From Rhodoferax sediminis (lineage in GTDB: Bacteria; Pseudomonadota; Gammaproteobacteria; Burkholderiales; Burkholderiaceae_C): DNA of 64,000 nt. Below, piece by piece: positions 12,405-22,044 of this stretch (position 1 is the stretch's first letter; every line of letters starts with the position of its first letter). The stretch lies in the NCBI RefSeq assembly GCF_006970865.1, contig NZ_CP035503.1, positions 1,377,001-1,441,000 on the forward strand, read 5' to 3'. Position numbers and translations under genes: made by a program. The notes below the pieces were generated by a model. That model saw nothing but the letters and a program-made list of their open reading frames with translations. It was not told the origin of the DNA and did not search any database.

Positions 12405-13589
12405 ATGCAGCTTGGCGACGCACGCACCGGGAAACTCGCCGACAACATCACCGGTTTTGGCCGCGCCTTGCGCCGCGCCGGCGTGCGCGTTGACAGTTCG
12501 CGCATTGCGCTGGCGCAGGACGCGGCGCTGGCTGTCGGCGTCGGCGCCAAGGCGGACCTGAGCGCCGCACTGGAGGCCGTGATGATCAGCCGCGAGCAGG
12601 ACCGGCTGGTGTTTCGCGAACTGTTCGATGCCTACTTTCGCAACCCCGAAATAGCCAGGAAGCTGCTGGCGCAATTGCTGCCCAGTGCCGAGGGCTCGGC
12701 CGAGCCCAGCAAACGCCGTCCGCGTGTGCGCGAGGCGCTGTCGCCGCAACAGACCTATGGCCACCAGGCCAAACCCAAACAGGAAGACCAGAAGGTGGAG
12801 TTCGACGCGGCCATGACGGCCAGCGACCTGCAGCGTCTCAAGCACGCCGACTTCAATGCGCTCTCGGGCACGGAGTACCGGCTGGTCGAGCGACTCGCGC
12901 GCGACGTGCGCCTGCCGCTGCCGAACTTTGCCTCACGCCGCACCTGTCCGGCCGGCTCGGGCGCGCGATTGCACTGGCCCGGCGTCATGCTCCAGGCCTC
13001 GCGCACCGGCGGCGAGCTGATGCACCTGCCGCGGCTCAAGCGGCGCGAGCAGCCGCTGCCGCTGCTGGTGCTGGTGGATGTATCGGGCTCGATGGAGCGC
13101 TATGCGCGCTTGCTGCTGGCTTTTTTGCATGCGGCCACCCGGCGCCACCCGCGGCGCGACGTGTTTGCGTTTGGCACCCAGCTGACCGACCTGACACCGG
13201 CCTTTCGCATTGCCGATACCGACGAAATGCTGGCAGTGGCCAGCGCCGCGATCGAAGACTTTGCCGGCGGCACCCAGCTGGGCGCGTCGCTGGCCAGCCT
13301 GCGCCTGCATCATGCGCGCCGGCTGGTCGGGCGGCGCACACTGGTGCTCATCATCACCGACGGACTGGATACCGGCGAGCCGCAGGATCTGGCACCGGAG
13401 CTGGCATGGCTGCGCCGCGCCAGCCGCCGGCTGCTCTGGCTCAACCCGCTCTTGCGTTTTGACGGCTATGCGCCCAGCGCGCGCGGTGCCGCAGTGCTGC
13501 ACGCTTATGCGCACGGCATGCTGGCGGTGCACGACCTGAGCCGTCTGGAAGATCTGGCGGCCAGCCTGGCGGCCTTGATGAAGCGTTGA
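12405..13589 (+). CDS. von Willebrand factor A domain protein (CoxE-like)
   Basis: Partner of the MoxR ATPase, 394 residues from the ATG at 12405 (GAAGGAG 6 nt before it). The C-terminal vWA domain has an intact MIDAS: DVSGS at Asp225, Ser227 and Ser229, the downstream GGTQLG with its Thr, and the TDGLD Asp. The N-terminal half is the CoxE-type charged region with KRRPRVREALSPQQ. MoxR/vWA pairs act as metal-dependent assembly chaperones. It follows the ATPase by 26 nt and precedes coxG. Confidence 0.9.
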   Translation: MQLGDARTGKLADNITGFGRALRRAGVRVDSSRIALAQDAALAVGVGAKADLSAALEAVMISREQDRLVFRELFDAYFRNPEIARKLLAQLLPSAEGSAEPSKRRPRVREALSPQQTYGHQAKPKQEDQKVEFDAAMTASDLQRLKHADFNALSGTEYRLVERLARDVRLPLPNFASRRTCPAGSGARLHWPGVMLQASRTGGELMHLPRLKRREQPLPLLVLVDVSGSMERYARLLLAFLHAATRRHPRRDVFAFGTQLTDLTPAFRIADTDEMLAVASAAIEDFAGGTQLGASLASLRLHHARRLVGRRTLVLIITDGLDTGEPQDLAPELAWLRRASRRLLWLNPLLRFDGYAPSARGAAVLHAYAHGMLAVHDLSRLEDLAASLAALMKR

Positions 13590-13629
13590 ACAGCCCCCCC
13601 AATAACCACCAGAAATAGAGGAAAAAACA

Positions 13630-14214
13630 ATGGACATGCAAGCCAACCGCCAACTGGCCGTGACACAGCAACAGGCCTGGGAGGCGCTGAACGACCCCGT
13701 GGTCCTCAAAGCCTGTATTCCGGGTTGCGACAAGGTCGAAGCGACGGGCGAGAACCAATATGCCATCGGCCTGGCGCTCAAGATCGGCCCGGTTGCAGCC
13801 AAATTTGCCGGAAAAATCAACCTTAGCGACATCAAGCCGCCCAATAGCTACAACATTGCTTTTGAGGGGCAGGGCGGCGTGGCGGGGTTTGGCAAAGGCA
13901 ACGCCCAGGTCACACTGACGCCCAACGATGCGGGCTGTGACCTGGCCTACGTTGTTCATGCGTCGGTCGGTGGCAAGGTGGCGCAACTGGGACAGCGCCT
14001 GATCGATGGCGCCGCCAAATCCATGGCCGAAGACTTCTTCAAACGCTTCGACGATGAGATGCAGCGCCGCTTCCCCGAGGCCTATGCTTCAAAAGTGATA
14101 GCTGGAGGCCAAGAAGTGGCGCTGGCGAAGGGCACAAAAGGCTCGAAGATTCCGGTCTGGGTTTGGATTGCGGGGGTTGTGGTGGTGCTGGCCCTCATCT
14201 GGTGGCTGCGCTAG
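13630..14214 (+). CDS. CoxG-like SRPBCC protein with C-terminal membrane anchor
   Basis: Protein of 194 residues. The N-terminal SRPBCC/START-like fold covers about residues 1-145 (typical opening ANRQLAVTQQQAWEALNDP). The C-terminus is a single hydrophobic helix (about 174-193) ending WWLR. CoxG of CO dehydrogenase clusters is thought to anchor the enzyme at the cytoplasmic membrane, and the same role is inferred here. The GAGGAAAAAAC leader gives a ribosome site. The gene carries a 17-nt repeat at 14086 in frame, in the linker before the membrane helix. Its 3' end overlaps the start of a TonB receptor gene. Confidence 0.88.
   Translation: MDMQANRQLAVTQQQAWEALNDPVVLKACIPGCDKVEATGENQYAIGLALKIGPVAAKFAGKINLSDIKPPNSYNIAFEGQGGVAGFGKGNAQVTLTPNDAGCDLAYVVHASVGGKVAQLGQRLIDGAAKSMAEDFFKRFDDEMQRRFPEAYASKVIAGGQEVALAKGTKGSKIPVWVWIAGVVVVLALIWWLR
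14086..14102. repeat. 17-nt GCT...TAGC palindrome, copy 2 (inside coxG)
   Basis: GCTTCAAAAGTGATAGC lies in frame in the coxG linker and encodes A-S-K-V-I-A. It has the same length and pattern as the copies at 6472, 39947, 52678 and 60866. Confidence 0.5.
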
Positions 14215-16489
14215 GGCGCGGCCAAAGGGCAGCCACGACCCTCAGCCTGGCGCTCTGCTGTGCAGTTTGCCAGGCCCAGGGAAACAAGGCAGAGTCCCTC
14301 GAGTTGCCCACGGTCACCGTGGTCGGCACCAGCCCCTTGCCGGGACTGGGTGTCCCTCTGGACGATGTGCCGGCCAATGTCCAGATGATCAAGGGCAGCT
14401 CGCTCGGCGACCAGCACGACACAAGGGTGACGGATTTTCTGGAGCGCAACGTCACCAGCGTCAACATCAATTCCGAGCAGGGTAATGCGGACCAGCAAAG
14501 CGTGACGTTCCGGGGCTTTTATGCTTCGCCCATTCTGGGGGTGCCGCAGGGCCTGTCCGTTTTTCAGGACGGGGTTCGCATCAACGAAACCTTTGGCGAT
14601 GTCGTCAATTGGGATTTGATTGCGCCCACCGCGATCTCCAGCATGCAGTTGGTTCCCGGCTCCAATCCGCTGTATGGGTTGAACACGCTGGGGGGGCGCT
14701 GGCCGTCTATACCAAGAGTGGCAAGCAATACCCTGGATTCAGCGTTGGTACGAGTGTGGGCTCGTTCGGCAGAAAGCAGATGGACGTCGAATACGGTGGC
14801 TTCAAGGACAACTGGGACTACTTCCTGACCTACAACGCCGCCAACAGCCAGGGCTACGCAGCGCAGAATGCGAGCCAGGTGCGGCAGTTCTTCGGCAAGT
14901 TGGGCTGGCAGGACAGCATGACCGATTTTGATGTGTCGCTGACCCTGGCGGACAACCATTTCACTGGCAATCAGACCTTGCCATTGAGCATGCTGGATGA
15001 TCTTCGACAGTCCTACACCTACCCGGACACCAACAGGAATCAACTGTCGTTCTTGACCGTCAAGGGCAGCCACTTCCTCAGTGACGACTGGCTGATTGGC
15101 GGCACCGCCTACTTCCGCAGCTCGGACAATTCCGGCGCCAACAGCAATACCCAGGGTGGTCCCTACAACACACCGACCTGCGCGACGGATCGGGGGCCTG
15201 CAGACGCCAACGGCAACCCTACCGCTCCCGACGGCAGCAACTGCTCGGGTAGCAATGTGTTTCAGCGTTTGAATCAAGACACCTACGGACTTGGCCTGCA
15301 GCTGACATCCACCCAAAAACTGATGGGTTTCGACAATCAGATGATTCTCGGTTTCACGGCCGATCTGGGCAGGGGCACGTTCAGCCAGTCGGCGCAGGAC
15401 GGTTACTTCACCAGCAACCGCAACACCGTCGGTGTTGACGATGCATCGCAGAACGTGCTGTTGAAAACGGCCAACCGCTACTACGGTGTGTTTATATCGG
15501 ACAGCCTGCAACTGGGTCCCAAGTGGACGTTGACCGGTTCCGCGCGTTACAACATGGATCGCGTGACGATGGCGGACCAGTTGGGCACCGCGCTCAATGG
15601 CGACCATAGCTTCGCCCACCTGAGTCCGGCGCTGGGTCTGAATTTCAAACCCAACCCGACTGTGGTGAGTTACATCGGCTACACCGAAGGCATGCGCGTT
15701 CCCTCGCCGATAGAACTGAGCTGCGCCGACCCGCAGGCGCCCTGTTCGCTGCCCAACGCATTTTCGTCCGACCCGGCCCTGCAGATGGTGGTGACGCACA
15801 CCTGGGAGATCGGTGCCCGCATCAGGGTGAGTGCGCAAACCCGGCTCCAGGTGGCGGCCTATCAGACCCTCTCGGACAACGACATCAACTTCGCCGCCGA
15901 TGCCAACTCGCCCACCCAGGGGTATTTCGCGAATGTGGGAACGACGCGTCGGCGCGGCATCGAAATTTCATCGCAGAGCACCTTTGATCACTGGGGTCTG
16001 CAGACAGCCTACAGCTATACCCAAGCCACCTACCAGAGCGCCTTTGCCCTGAACAGTCCGGACAACAGCAGCGCGGATGCCAATGGCGTCATTCAGGTGT
16101 CGCCGGGAAACCGCTTGGCCAACGTGCCCAGCCAGCTCCTGAAGATCCGCCTGGAGTACTCGCCCGACGCGACCTGGAAGTTCGGCGCTAACATGAACTA
16201 CTCGGGCCGGATCTACTCACGAGGCAACGAAAACAATCTCGATCCGAATGGAAGGGTGGGTGGCTACACGGTTTTCAATCTGGACGCCTCCATGCATGTG
16301 AACAAGCAACTGGAAGTGTTTGCACGCATCAATAACCTGCTGAACCGGCAGTACGCCAACTTCGGCGTTCTGGGTGCCAACTATTTCTCGGGACCGGGCA
16401 ACAGCTACAACGCCGCTGGCATGCCATCACAGTTTGTCGGCGTCGGTCAACCCATCGGCGCGTGGGTCGGAGCGCGCTACAACTTCTAA
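14202..16489 (+). pseudogene. TonB-dependent receptor, frameshifted at a G7 tract
   Basis: Outer-membrane receptor gene in two frames. The first part, from a likely GTG at 14202 that overlaps the coxG end by 13 nt, encodes a signal peptide (cleavage near CQAQG) and a plug domain. After the plug motif NPLYGLNTLGG the frame breaks at seven G (14690-14696). The barrel continues in the next frame (GGALAVYTKSG onward) to a proper C-terminal Phe at 16489. One extra G restores a protein of about 760 residues. The cause may be a real mutation, slippage-based phase variation or a sequencing error. Substrate is not readable; the neighbourhood suggests a cofactor or metal chelate. Confidence 0.85.
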
Positions 16490-16699
16490 CCCCGTTGAGG
16501 GCAAGTGCCGCGCCATCACGGGCTCTTCAGAGAAGCAATGTTTTGTGCGCCATGACTGCACCATGAGTCGCATCATTGTCGTTAGAGATCAACTACAAAG
16601 TGTTGCGAATGAAATGCTGTACTTACGTGTATTGGTTCGGCTATGAAGTCGCGTCGTCATGCGCACAATGGCACTCGCGGTGCGGACAGGATGCGACGC
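16490..16699. other. Gene-free stretch before the PQQ dehydrogenase promoter
   Basis: The whole gap to the next gene is 334 nt. Apart from the promoter element at 16700-16755 I see no hairpin terminator, repeat or credible small gene in it. Confidence 0.5.
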
Positions 16700-16755
16700 T
16701 GTTTCATTTTGAGAATTTGATGAGCGGCCCAATGAAAGCTAGGGTTTAGCCTAGG
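16700..16755 (+). promoter_or_regulatory. Shared two-part promoter element, copy 2 (PQQ dehydrogenase)
   Basis: TGTTTCATTTTGAGAATTT (16700-16718) and GCTAGGGTTTAGCCTAGG (16738-16755) are identical to the blocks upstream of the Mo-hydroxylase operon, with start-to-start spacing of 38 instead of 39 nt. It ends 68 nt before the dehydrogenase start, against 75 nt in the other copy. Conserved sequence, spacing and distance to the gene argue for one shared regulator and promoter. Confidence 0.8.
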
Positions 16756-16823
16756 AATCTCTGAAAAGAACGGTCCAACAATGGCGTCGCCTGACAGGCA
16801 AACTCAACACCAGGAGACCCTTC

Positions 16824-18503
16824 ATGAAACGTCTTTTCCCATCCGTGGCATTCGCCGTGATGCTGGGCATTGCCTCCACCGCCAGCGCCCAGAACTGGCC
16901 GGTGTACGGTGGCGATGCCGGCAATACCCGGTTCAGCCAGTCCACCGAGATCAATACCTCGAACGTCAACAAGCTAAAGGTCAAATGGGCCTTGCAACTG
17001 GGCAGCTTGCGCTCGCAGGAGTCGACGCCCATTCTGGTCGGCGACACGCTCTACGTGAGCTCATCGTTTGGTCCCAAGAACACGTTTGCACTGGACGCCA
17101 GGACCGGTCAAATCAGGTGGCAATATTCGCCGGACGTTCCAAAGGGGATTGATCAGTACGCCTGCTGCGACGTGGATAACCGTGGCGTGGCCTACAACGA
17201 CGGAAAGATTTTTGTCGGCCGACTCGATGCCAATGTGGCTGCGCTCGATGCCAAGACCGGCAAGGAACTGTGGGTCACGAAGATCGTCGACTACACCCAG
17301 GGCTCGGTCATCACCTCGCCCCCGACGCTGGTCAAGAACCTCGTGATCACCGGCTACGGTGGTGGTGAATATGGCGCGCGCGGCGCTCTGGTGGCACTCG
17401 ACCAGGCCACCGGCAAGGAGGTGTGGCGCACGTACACCACGCCGCTGCCGGGTGAAAAGAACAGCGACACCTGGAAGGGCGACAGCGGCAAGCTCGGTGG
17501 GGGCGCTGCCTGGTTTGTCGGCTCCTACGATCCGAAGTTGAACCTGGTCTATTACGGCACCAGCAACCCCTCGCCATGGGCTGCAATTGTTCGCGGCAGT
17601 GACAGCTCGGACATTGGCCCGTACACCAATCTCTACACCTCGTCGGTCATTGCACTCAATCCCGAAACCGGCAATATCGTATGGCACTACCAGTTCACGC
17701 CGCACGATGCCTGGGACTACGATGGCGTCAACGAGCTGGTCTTTGCTGACCTTCCGGTGCAAGGCAAGAAGACGCCCGTCATCATGACGGCCAACCGCAA
17801 CGGCTTTTTCTATGTGCTCGACCGTGCCAACGGCAAGCTGATCTCCGCCAAGCAGTTCATTGACGGAGTCAATTGGGCCACCGGCATCGACATGAAAACC
17901 GGCATGCCGATCGAGGCGGCGGACAACGCCAAGCGGCCAGGCGCGAAGCGTAAGGCGACAAACATTTGCCCGGCCCTGCTCGGCGGCAAGAACTGGATGC
18001 CGATGAGCTACGACCATGTCACCGGTCTGGTCTACATTCCTACCTTGAACATGTGCATGGACGAGGTAGGCGAGGTTGCCAACTACACGCGCGGCGCCTT
18101 CTACCTCGGCGTCAACTTCAACATGCACGAAGCCGGGGACAGTGGTTACCTGGGAGGCGTCAAGGCCTGGGATCCGGTCGCGCAGAAGACGGTCTGGTTC
18201 AACAAGGACAAACTGCCTTGGGCCGGCGGCATGCTGAGCACGGCAGGCGGCCTGGTCTTCCATGGCGACATCGAGGGATGGTTCAAGGCGCTGGATGCTA
18301 AAACCGGTAAGACGCTGTGGAAGTTCAACGCCGGCTCCGGCATTAGCGCCGCGCCGATGACCTACACCCTGGACGGCAAGCAGTACGTCGCCGTCGTGGC
18401 CGGCCGCACTGAGTCCATCCCGGCGTTCGCGGCTGCCATCGGCGAGAAAATGGTCGCTGCCAGTCCCGAAGGCGGAGCGCTGTATGTGTTCACGCTGAAC
18501 TGA
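16824..18503 (+). CDS. PQQ-dependent alcohol dehydrogenase, lanthanide-type (XoxF/ExaF-like)
   Basis: Periplasmic quinoprotein of 559 residues with a signal peptide cleaved near TASA-QNW. It shows beta-propeller repeats (ALDAKTGKELW, ALDQATGKEVW, ALNPETGNIVW, ALDAKTGKTLW) and the vicinal disulfide Cys114-Cys115 that packs on PQQ. The catalytic Asp298 is followed by Tyr299 and Asp300 (HDAWDYDGVNE). The second Asp is the family marker of lanthanide-dependent enzymes; Ca-dependent MxaF has Ala there. No cytochrome domain is fused. The product is shorter than typical 600-620 residue relatives. The alcohol substrate is unknown. It has its own promoter element and is followed within 16 nt by its likely electron acceptor. 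Confidence 0.93.
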   Translation: MKRLFPSVAFAVMLGIASTASAQNWPVYGGDAGNTRFSQSTEINTSNVNKLKVKWALQLGSLRSQESTPILVGDTLYVSSSFGPKNTFALDARTGQIRWQYSPDVPKGIDQYACCDVDNRGVAYNDGKIFVGRLDANVAALDAKTGKELWVTKIVDYTQGSVITSPPTLVKNLVITGYGGGEYGARGALVALDQATGKEVWRTYTTPLPGEKNSDTWKGDSGKLGGGAAWFVGSYDPKLNLVYYGTSNPSPWAAIVRGSDSSDIGPYTNLYTSSVIALNPETGNIVWHYQFTPHDAWDYDGVNELVFADLPVQGKKTPVIMTANRNGFFYVLDRANGKLISAKQFIDGVNWATGIDMKTGMPIEAADNAKRPGAKRKATNICPALLGGKNWMPMSYDHVTGLVYIPTLNMCMDEVGEVANYTRGAFYLGVNFNMHEAGDSGYLGGVKAWDPVAQKTVWFNKDKLPWAGGMLSTAGGLVFHGDIEGWFKALDAKTGKTLWKFNAGSGISAAPMTYTLDGKQYVAVVAGRTESIPAFAAAIGEKMVAASPEGGALYVFTLN

Positions 18504-18519
18504 CAGGAAGGACAGACCC

Positions 18520-19683
18520 ATGACAACACGCGGAAAGATCAGGCAATATCTGATCGGTGCCGCGTGTGCCGCCGGTGCGCTGATGGCGCCTGAGGCACAC
18601 GCGGCAGGGGTGCTGCGGGTGTGCGCCGATCCGGACAACCTGCCTTTCAGCAAGGCGGACGGACCCGAGCACGGCCTGTACGTGGAACTGGCCAATATGG
18701 TGGCCCGGCGCATGGGCGATACGGCGCAGTATGTCTGGTGGCTGTCATTCAGCGAGAAGAAGGCGCTGCGCAACACTCTTCTCAATGACAAGTGCGACGC
18801 CTACTTTGCCCTGCCGGCGGACCCCGAGTACAAGGCTCCTGGCGTCCAGCGGACGCAGGCCTTTCTCGACATGAGCTACGCCATCGTCGCGCCGGCCGAA
18901 GACAAAATCAACGGCCTGGCCGACCTCAGGGGCAAGCGGGTCGCCGTATTGAGCGGCTCGGCGCCGCATATTTTGCTGGCCAGCCAGAAGGGCTACACCA
19001 CCAGCAGTTTCGTCCTCAACGAGGACGCGATGAATGCGCTGGACAAAGGCGAAGTTGACGCCGCCATTTTGTGGGGCCCGAGCGCCGGCTATGAAAACCT
19101 GACGCGGTTTCACAGCCGCTGGCGTGTGACTCCCGTCAGCGGCGAGGGGATGTCCGGGCGGATGGCGGTCGCGGTACGCTGGGGCAACGATGCTCTGGCG
19201 GCCGACATCAACCAGGCGCTGATCGACCTGCGGCCCGACATCGTGGCACTGGCCGACAAATACGGTTTCCCGCGCGGCAAGCCCGTACGACTGGCGAGCG
19301 CATCGGATGGTTCGCGCAGCATGCATGGGTCCGGTGCTAACGGGCCTGCCGATTCTCTCGTGCAGGCGAGGGTGGTGCGCGCTGGCTTCATCAAAACTGC
19401 CGACACGACGCAGCCGGCCGCTGCCACCGGTGGCGACGCGAAAGCCGGGCGCGAATTCTTCAACAGTACCTGCGCGCATTGCCACAGCACTGATGGGGCC
19501 AGCCCTATCAGTGCGCGCGACTTGCGGCGCCTTAAATCACGCTACAAGGACCAGTGGCCTGAGACGGCTGAAACCACCATCAAAAATGGCAGGCCGGATG
19601 CCGGCATGCCAACTTGGGCAGGCATTCTGAGCCAAAAGGACATCGATGACATCGTCAGTTTCCTGACGACGATCCAAAAATAG
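18520..19683 (+). CDS. MoxJ/XoxJ-like periplasmic binding protein fused to cytochrome c domain
   Basis: Periplasmic protein of 387 residues. After a signal peptide ending near AHA-AG comes a solute-binding domain of the quinoprotein-associated type (about 28-260, opening VLRVCADPDNLPFSKADG). A linker of about 50 residues follows, then a class I cytochrome c domain (about 305-387) with haem motif Cys318-x-x-Cys321-His322 and probable axial Met363 (DAGMPTW). In methylotrophs these are normally two proteins, MoxJ/XoxJ and MoxG/XoxG. It lies 16 nt after the PQQ dehydrogenase, so it is probably its assembly partner and electron acceptor in one chain. Confidence 0.88.
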   Translation: MTTRGKIRQYLIGAACAAGALMAPEAHAAGVLRVCADPDNLPFSKADGPEHGLYVELANMVARRMGDTAQYVWWLSFSEKKALRNTLLNDKCDAYFALPADPEYKAPGVQRTQAFLDMSYAIVAPAEDKINGLADLRGKRVAVLSGSAPHILLASQKGYTTSSFVLNEDAMNALDKGEVDAAILWGPSAGYENLTRFHSRWRVTPVSGEGMSGRMAVAVRWGNDALAADINQALIDLRPDIVALADKYGFPRGKPVRLASASDGSRSMHGSGANGPADSLVQARVVRAGFIKTADTTQPAAATGGDAKAGREFFNSTCAHCHSTDGASPISARDLRRLKSRYKDQWPETAETTIKNGRPDAGMPTWAGILSQKDIDDIVSFLTTIQK

Positions 19684-19790
19684 CGCATGGGGCGGCGGCA
19701 GGTGAGTTCGTCGCCCCTCACGCACAAGTGGTCGCGTGCGTTTCGATTCCCGTCCGCGTCCGGGTTCCATGAGCGTTTTCTGGAGATCCA

Positions 19791-21986
19791 TTGAAGTGCC
19801 AATTTATATTCGTTGATTGCGGCCTGCCGGCTGGGCGTCCGCGGCGGATCGCAGCCGGCCATGCACTGGCTTTCCTGATCGCATCGGGCTGCACTCTACA
19901 AGCGCTGGGACAAACCGCATCAGAGCCGGCTGGTGAACGTTCCCTCAGTCCGGTTGTGGTGACGGTGACGCACGGCGTGGAGCAATCTGCATTCGATGCG
20001 CCGGCTTCGGTCGATGTCATTGACGCATCAACCATTCAAAATGCGGGGCCAGAGGTCAATCTGTCCGAGGTGCTGGTCCGGGTTCCCGGCGTGGTTGCGC
20101 AAAATCGCCAGAACTATGCGCAGGACATTCAGATTTCTTCGCGGGGATTTGGCGCGCGTTCCACCTTCGGTGTTCGGGGCCTGAGGCTCTACGCCGACGG
20201 CATCCCTGCGAGCTTCCCGGACGGGCAGGGGCAGGTGTCGAATTTCGATCTGGCGTCTGCTTCCAGGATCGAAGTTTTGCGCGGGCCATTTTCGGTGCTG
20301 TACGGCAACTCCTCTGGCGGCGTGATCAGCCTGTTTACCGCCGACGGCGGCCCGCAAACTATTGCTGACATATCCACCACTTGGGGTAGCAACGGCGTGC
20401 AGCGCACTGGCGTGAAATTGAGTGGCACGGAAGGTGCAGCGCAGTACAACATCAGCGCCGCCAAGTTCAGCACGGATGGTTATCGCGAGCACAGTGCTGC
20501 GACCCGGGAAAATTTCAACGGCAAGTTGAAGTACACCGTCAGCGATGACACTCACTGGACATTCGTACTCAACAACGTGAACATGCCCGGCGTTCAGGAT
20601 CCTCTCGGGCTGACGCGAGCGGAAATGCTCGCCAATCCGCGCCAGGCGACGCCCAGTGCCTACACATTCAATACGCGCAAATCGGTGAGCCAGCTTCAGG
20701 GCGGTATCGTGTTTGATCAACGCCTGGGTGCTGGGCAGTCGTTCCAGATTACCACCTACTACGGCACGCGCAGTACCGAGCAGTTCCAGTCGATTCCCGT
20801 GGCCACCCAGAGACCGTTAACACAGCCGGGCGGCGTGATCGATTTGAGCAGCCGCTACCGGGGACTGGACGCACGCTGGATTGATAAATCCCGGTTGCTG
20901 GGCAAGCCGTTGACACTGACCGCTGGCGTGTCGACGGATCAGCTGAGCCAGGCGAGACTTGGTTTCCAGAACTTTGTAGGCACCACGCTCGGGGTGCAGG
21001 GAGCCCTGCGACGTGACGAGCTCGATACGGTTAACGCGTTCGATCAATACGTGCAGGGGCAATGGGAAGTGGCTGAGCGATGGAGTGTTTCTGCAGGTTT
21101 GCGTCATTCGCGCGTGTCGTTCGGCTCGCAAGACCACTACATTGTTGCCGGTAACGGCGACGACAGCGGCTCCGTCAGCTATCAGGCCACAACGCCAGCA
21201 CTCGGTGTGGTGTTCCATGTCACCGACGCCTTGAACCTCTACGCTTCAGCGGGGCGCGGTTTTGAGACGCCGACCCTCAATGAATTGGCCTATCGTGCCG
21301 ATGGGGGGACGGGCTTGAATTTTGACTTGCACAGTGCAACCAGCCGGCAATGGGAAGTCGGGATGAAAACCGAGTTCATGTCGAACTGGCGCTTGAATGC
21401 GGCCTATTTTCGGGCGAATACGGCCAATGAGACGGTGGTGCTGAGTAACTTTGGTGGTCGCAGCACCTACCAAAATGCCGGGATGACCCAGCGCGACGGC
21501 GTTGAGGCCGCGCTGTCCGGACACTGGGGTAAGGGCTGGTCGACGTACCTGGCCGCGACGTATCTGAATGCTACGTACGGCAGTAGTTTCCTGACTTGTG
21601 TTGCCGCACCGTGCACCACACCGAACACACTGATTGCCGCGGGAAACCGGATCCCCGGCATTCCCCGCGCCAGCCTTTTTGGTGAACTAGCCTGGCAGCA
21701 CCAGGCCTGGGGTCTGGAAACCGCTCTGGAATGGCGTCACGTGGGGAAAATCTATGTGGATGATCGCAATAGCGACGCTGCGTCGCAGGTGAGTCTGATT
21801 AACTTGAGGGCTTCGCTGACACAGAAATTGGGCCACTGGGCAGTCAGGGAATTTGTTCGCGTCGACAATCTGACCAATCGCAACTATTCGGGCTCGGTCA
21901 TTGTCAATGAAAGTACCAGCCGCTTCTTCGAGCCTGCACCGGGCCGCAACTGGCTGGCTGGTTTGGGCGCAGCATATACGTTCTAG
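19791..21986 (+). CDS. pqqU: TonB-dependent receptor, PqqU (YncD)-like PQQ importer
   Basis: Outer-membrane receptor of 731 residues with plug (about 45-170) and 22-strand barrel ending in Phe. Several stretches match what I recall of E. coli YncD/PqqU: VPGVVAQNRQNYAQDIQIS, RGFGARSTFGVRGLRLY, the GNGDDSG loop, GRGFETPTLNELAYRADG and GSVIVNES. PqqU takes up pyrroloquinoline quinone in E. coli. The start is TTG, backed by TGGAG five nt upstream and by the signal peptide. Its place directly after a PQQ enzyme makes cofactor import the obvious role. No PQQ biosynthesis gene is seen in the window. Confidence 0.85.
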   Translation: MKCQFIFVDCGLPAGRPRRIAAGHALAFLIASGCTLQALGQTASEPAGERSLSPVVVTVTHGVEQSAFDAPASVDVIDASTIQNAGPEVNLSEVLVRVPGVVAQNRQNYAQDIQISSRGFGARSTFGVRGLRLYADGIPASFPDGQGQVSNFDLASASRIEVLRGPFSVLYGNSSGGVISLFTADGGPQTIADISTTWGSNGVQRTGVKLSGTEGAAQYNISAAKFSTDGYREHSAATRENFNGKLKYTVSDDTHWTFVLNNVNMPGVQDPLGLTRAEMLANPRQATPSAYTFNTRKSVSQLQGGIVFDQRLGAGQSFQITTYYGTRSTEQFQSIPVATQRPLTQPGGVIDLSSRYRGLDARWIDKSRLLGKPLTLTAGVSTDQLSQARLGFQNFVGTTLGVQGALRRDELDTVNAFDQYVQGQWEVAERWSVSAGLRHSRVSFGSQDHYIVAGNGDDSGSVSYQATTPALGVVFHVTDALNLYASAGRGFETPTLNELAYRADGGTGLNFDLHSATSRQWEVGMKTEFMSNWRLNAAYFRANTANETVVLSNFGGRSTYQNAGMTQRDGVEAALSGHWGKGWSTYLAATYLNATYGSSFLTCVAAPCTTPNTLIAAGNRIPGIPRASLFGELAWQHQAWGLETALEWRHVGKIYVDDRNSDAASQVSLINLRASLTQKLGHWAVREFVRVDNLTNRNYSGSVIVNESTSRFFEPAPGRNWLAGLGAAYTF

Positions 21987-22044
21987 ACAGTGCTTCGAAT
22001 ACGCCTTGGTGCGGGCGGCTTGAATTTGATGAAAGGGGAATGGT

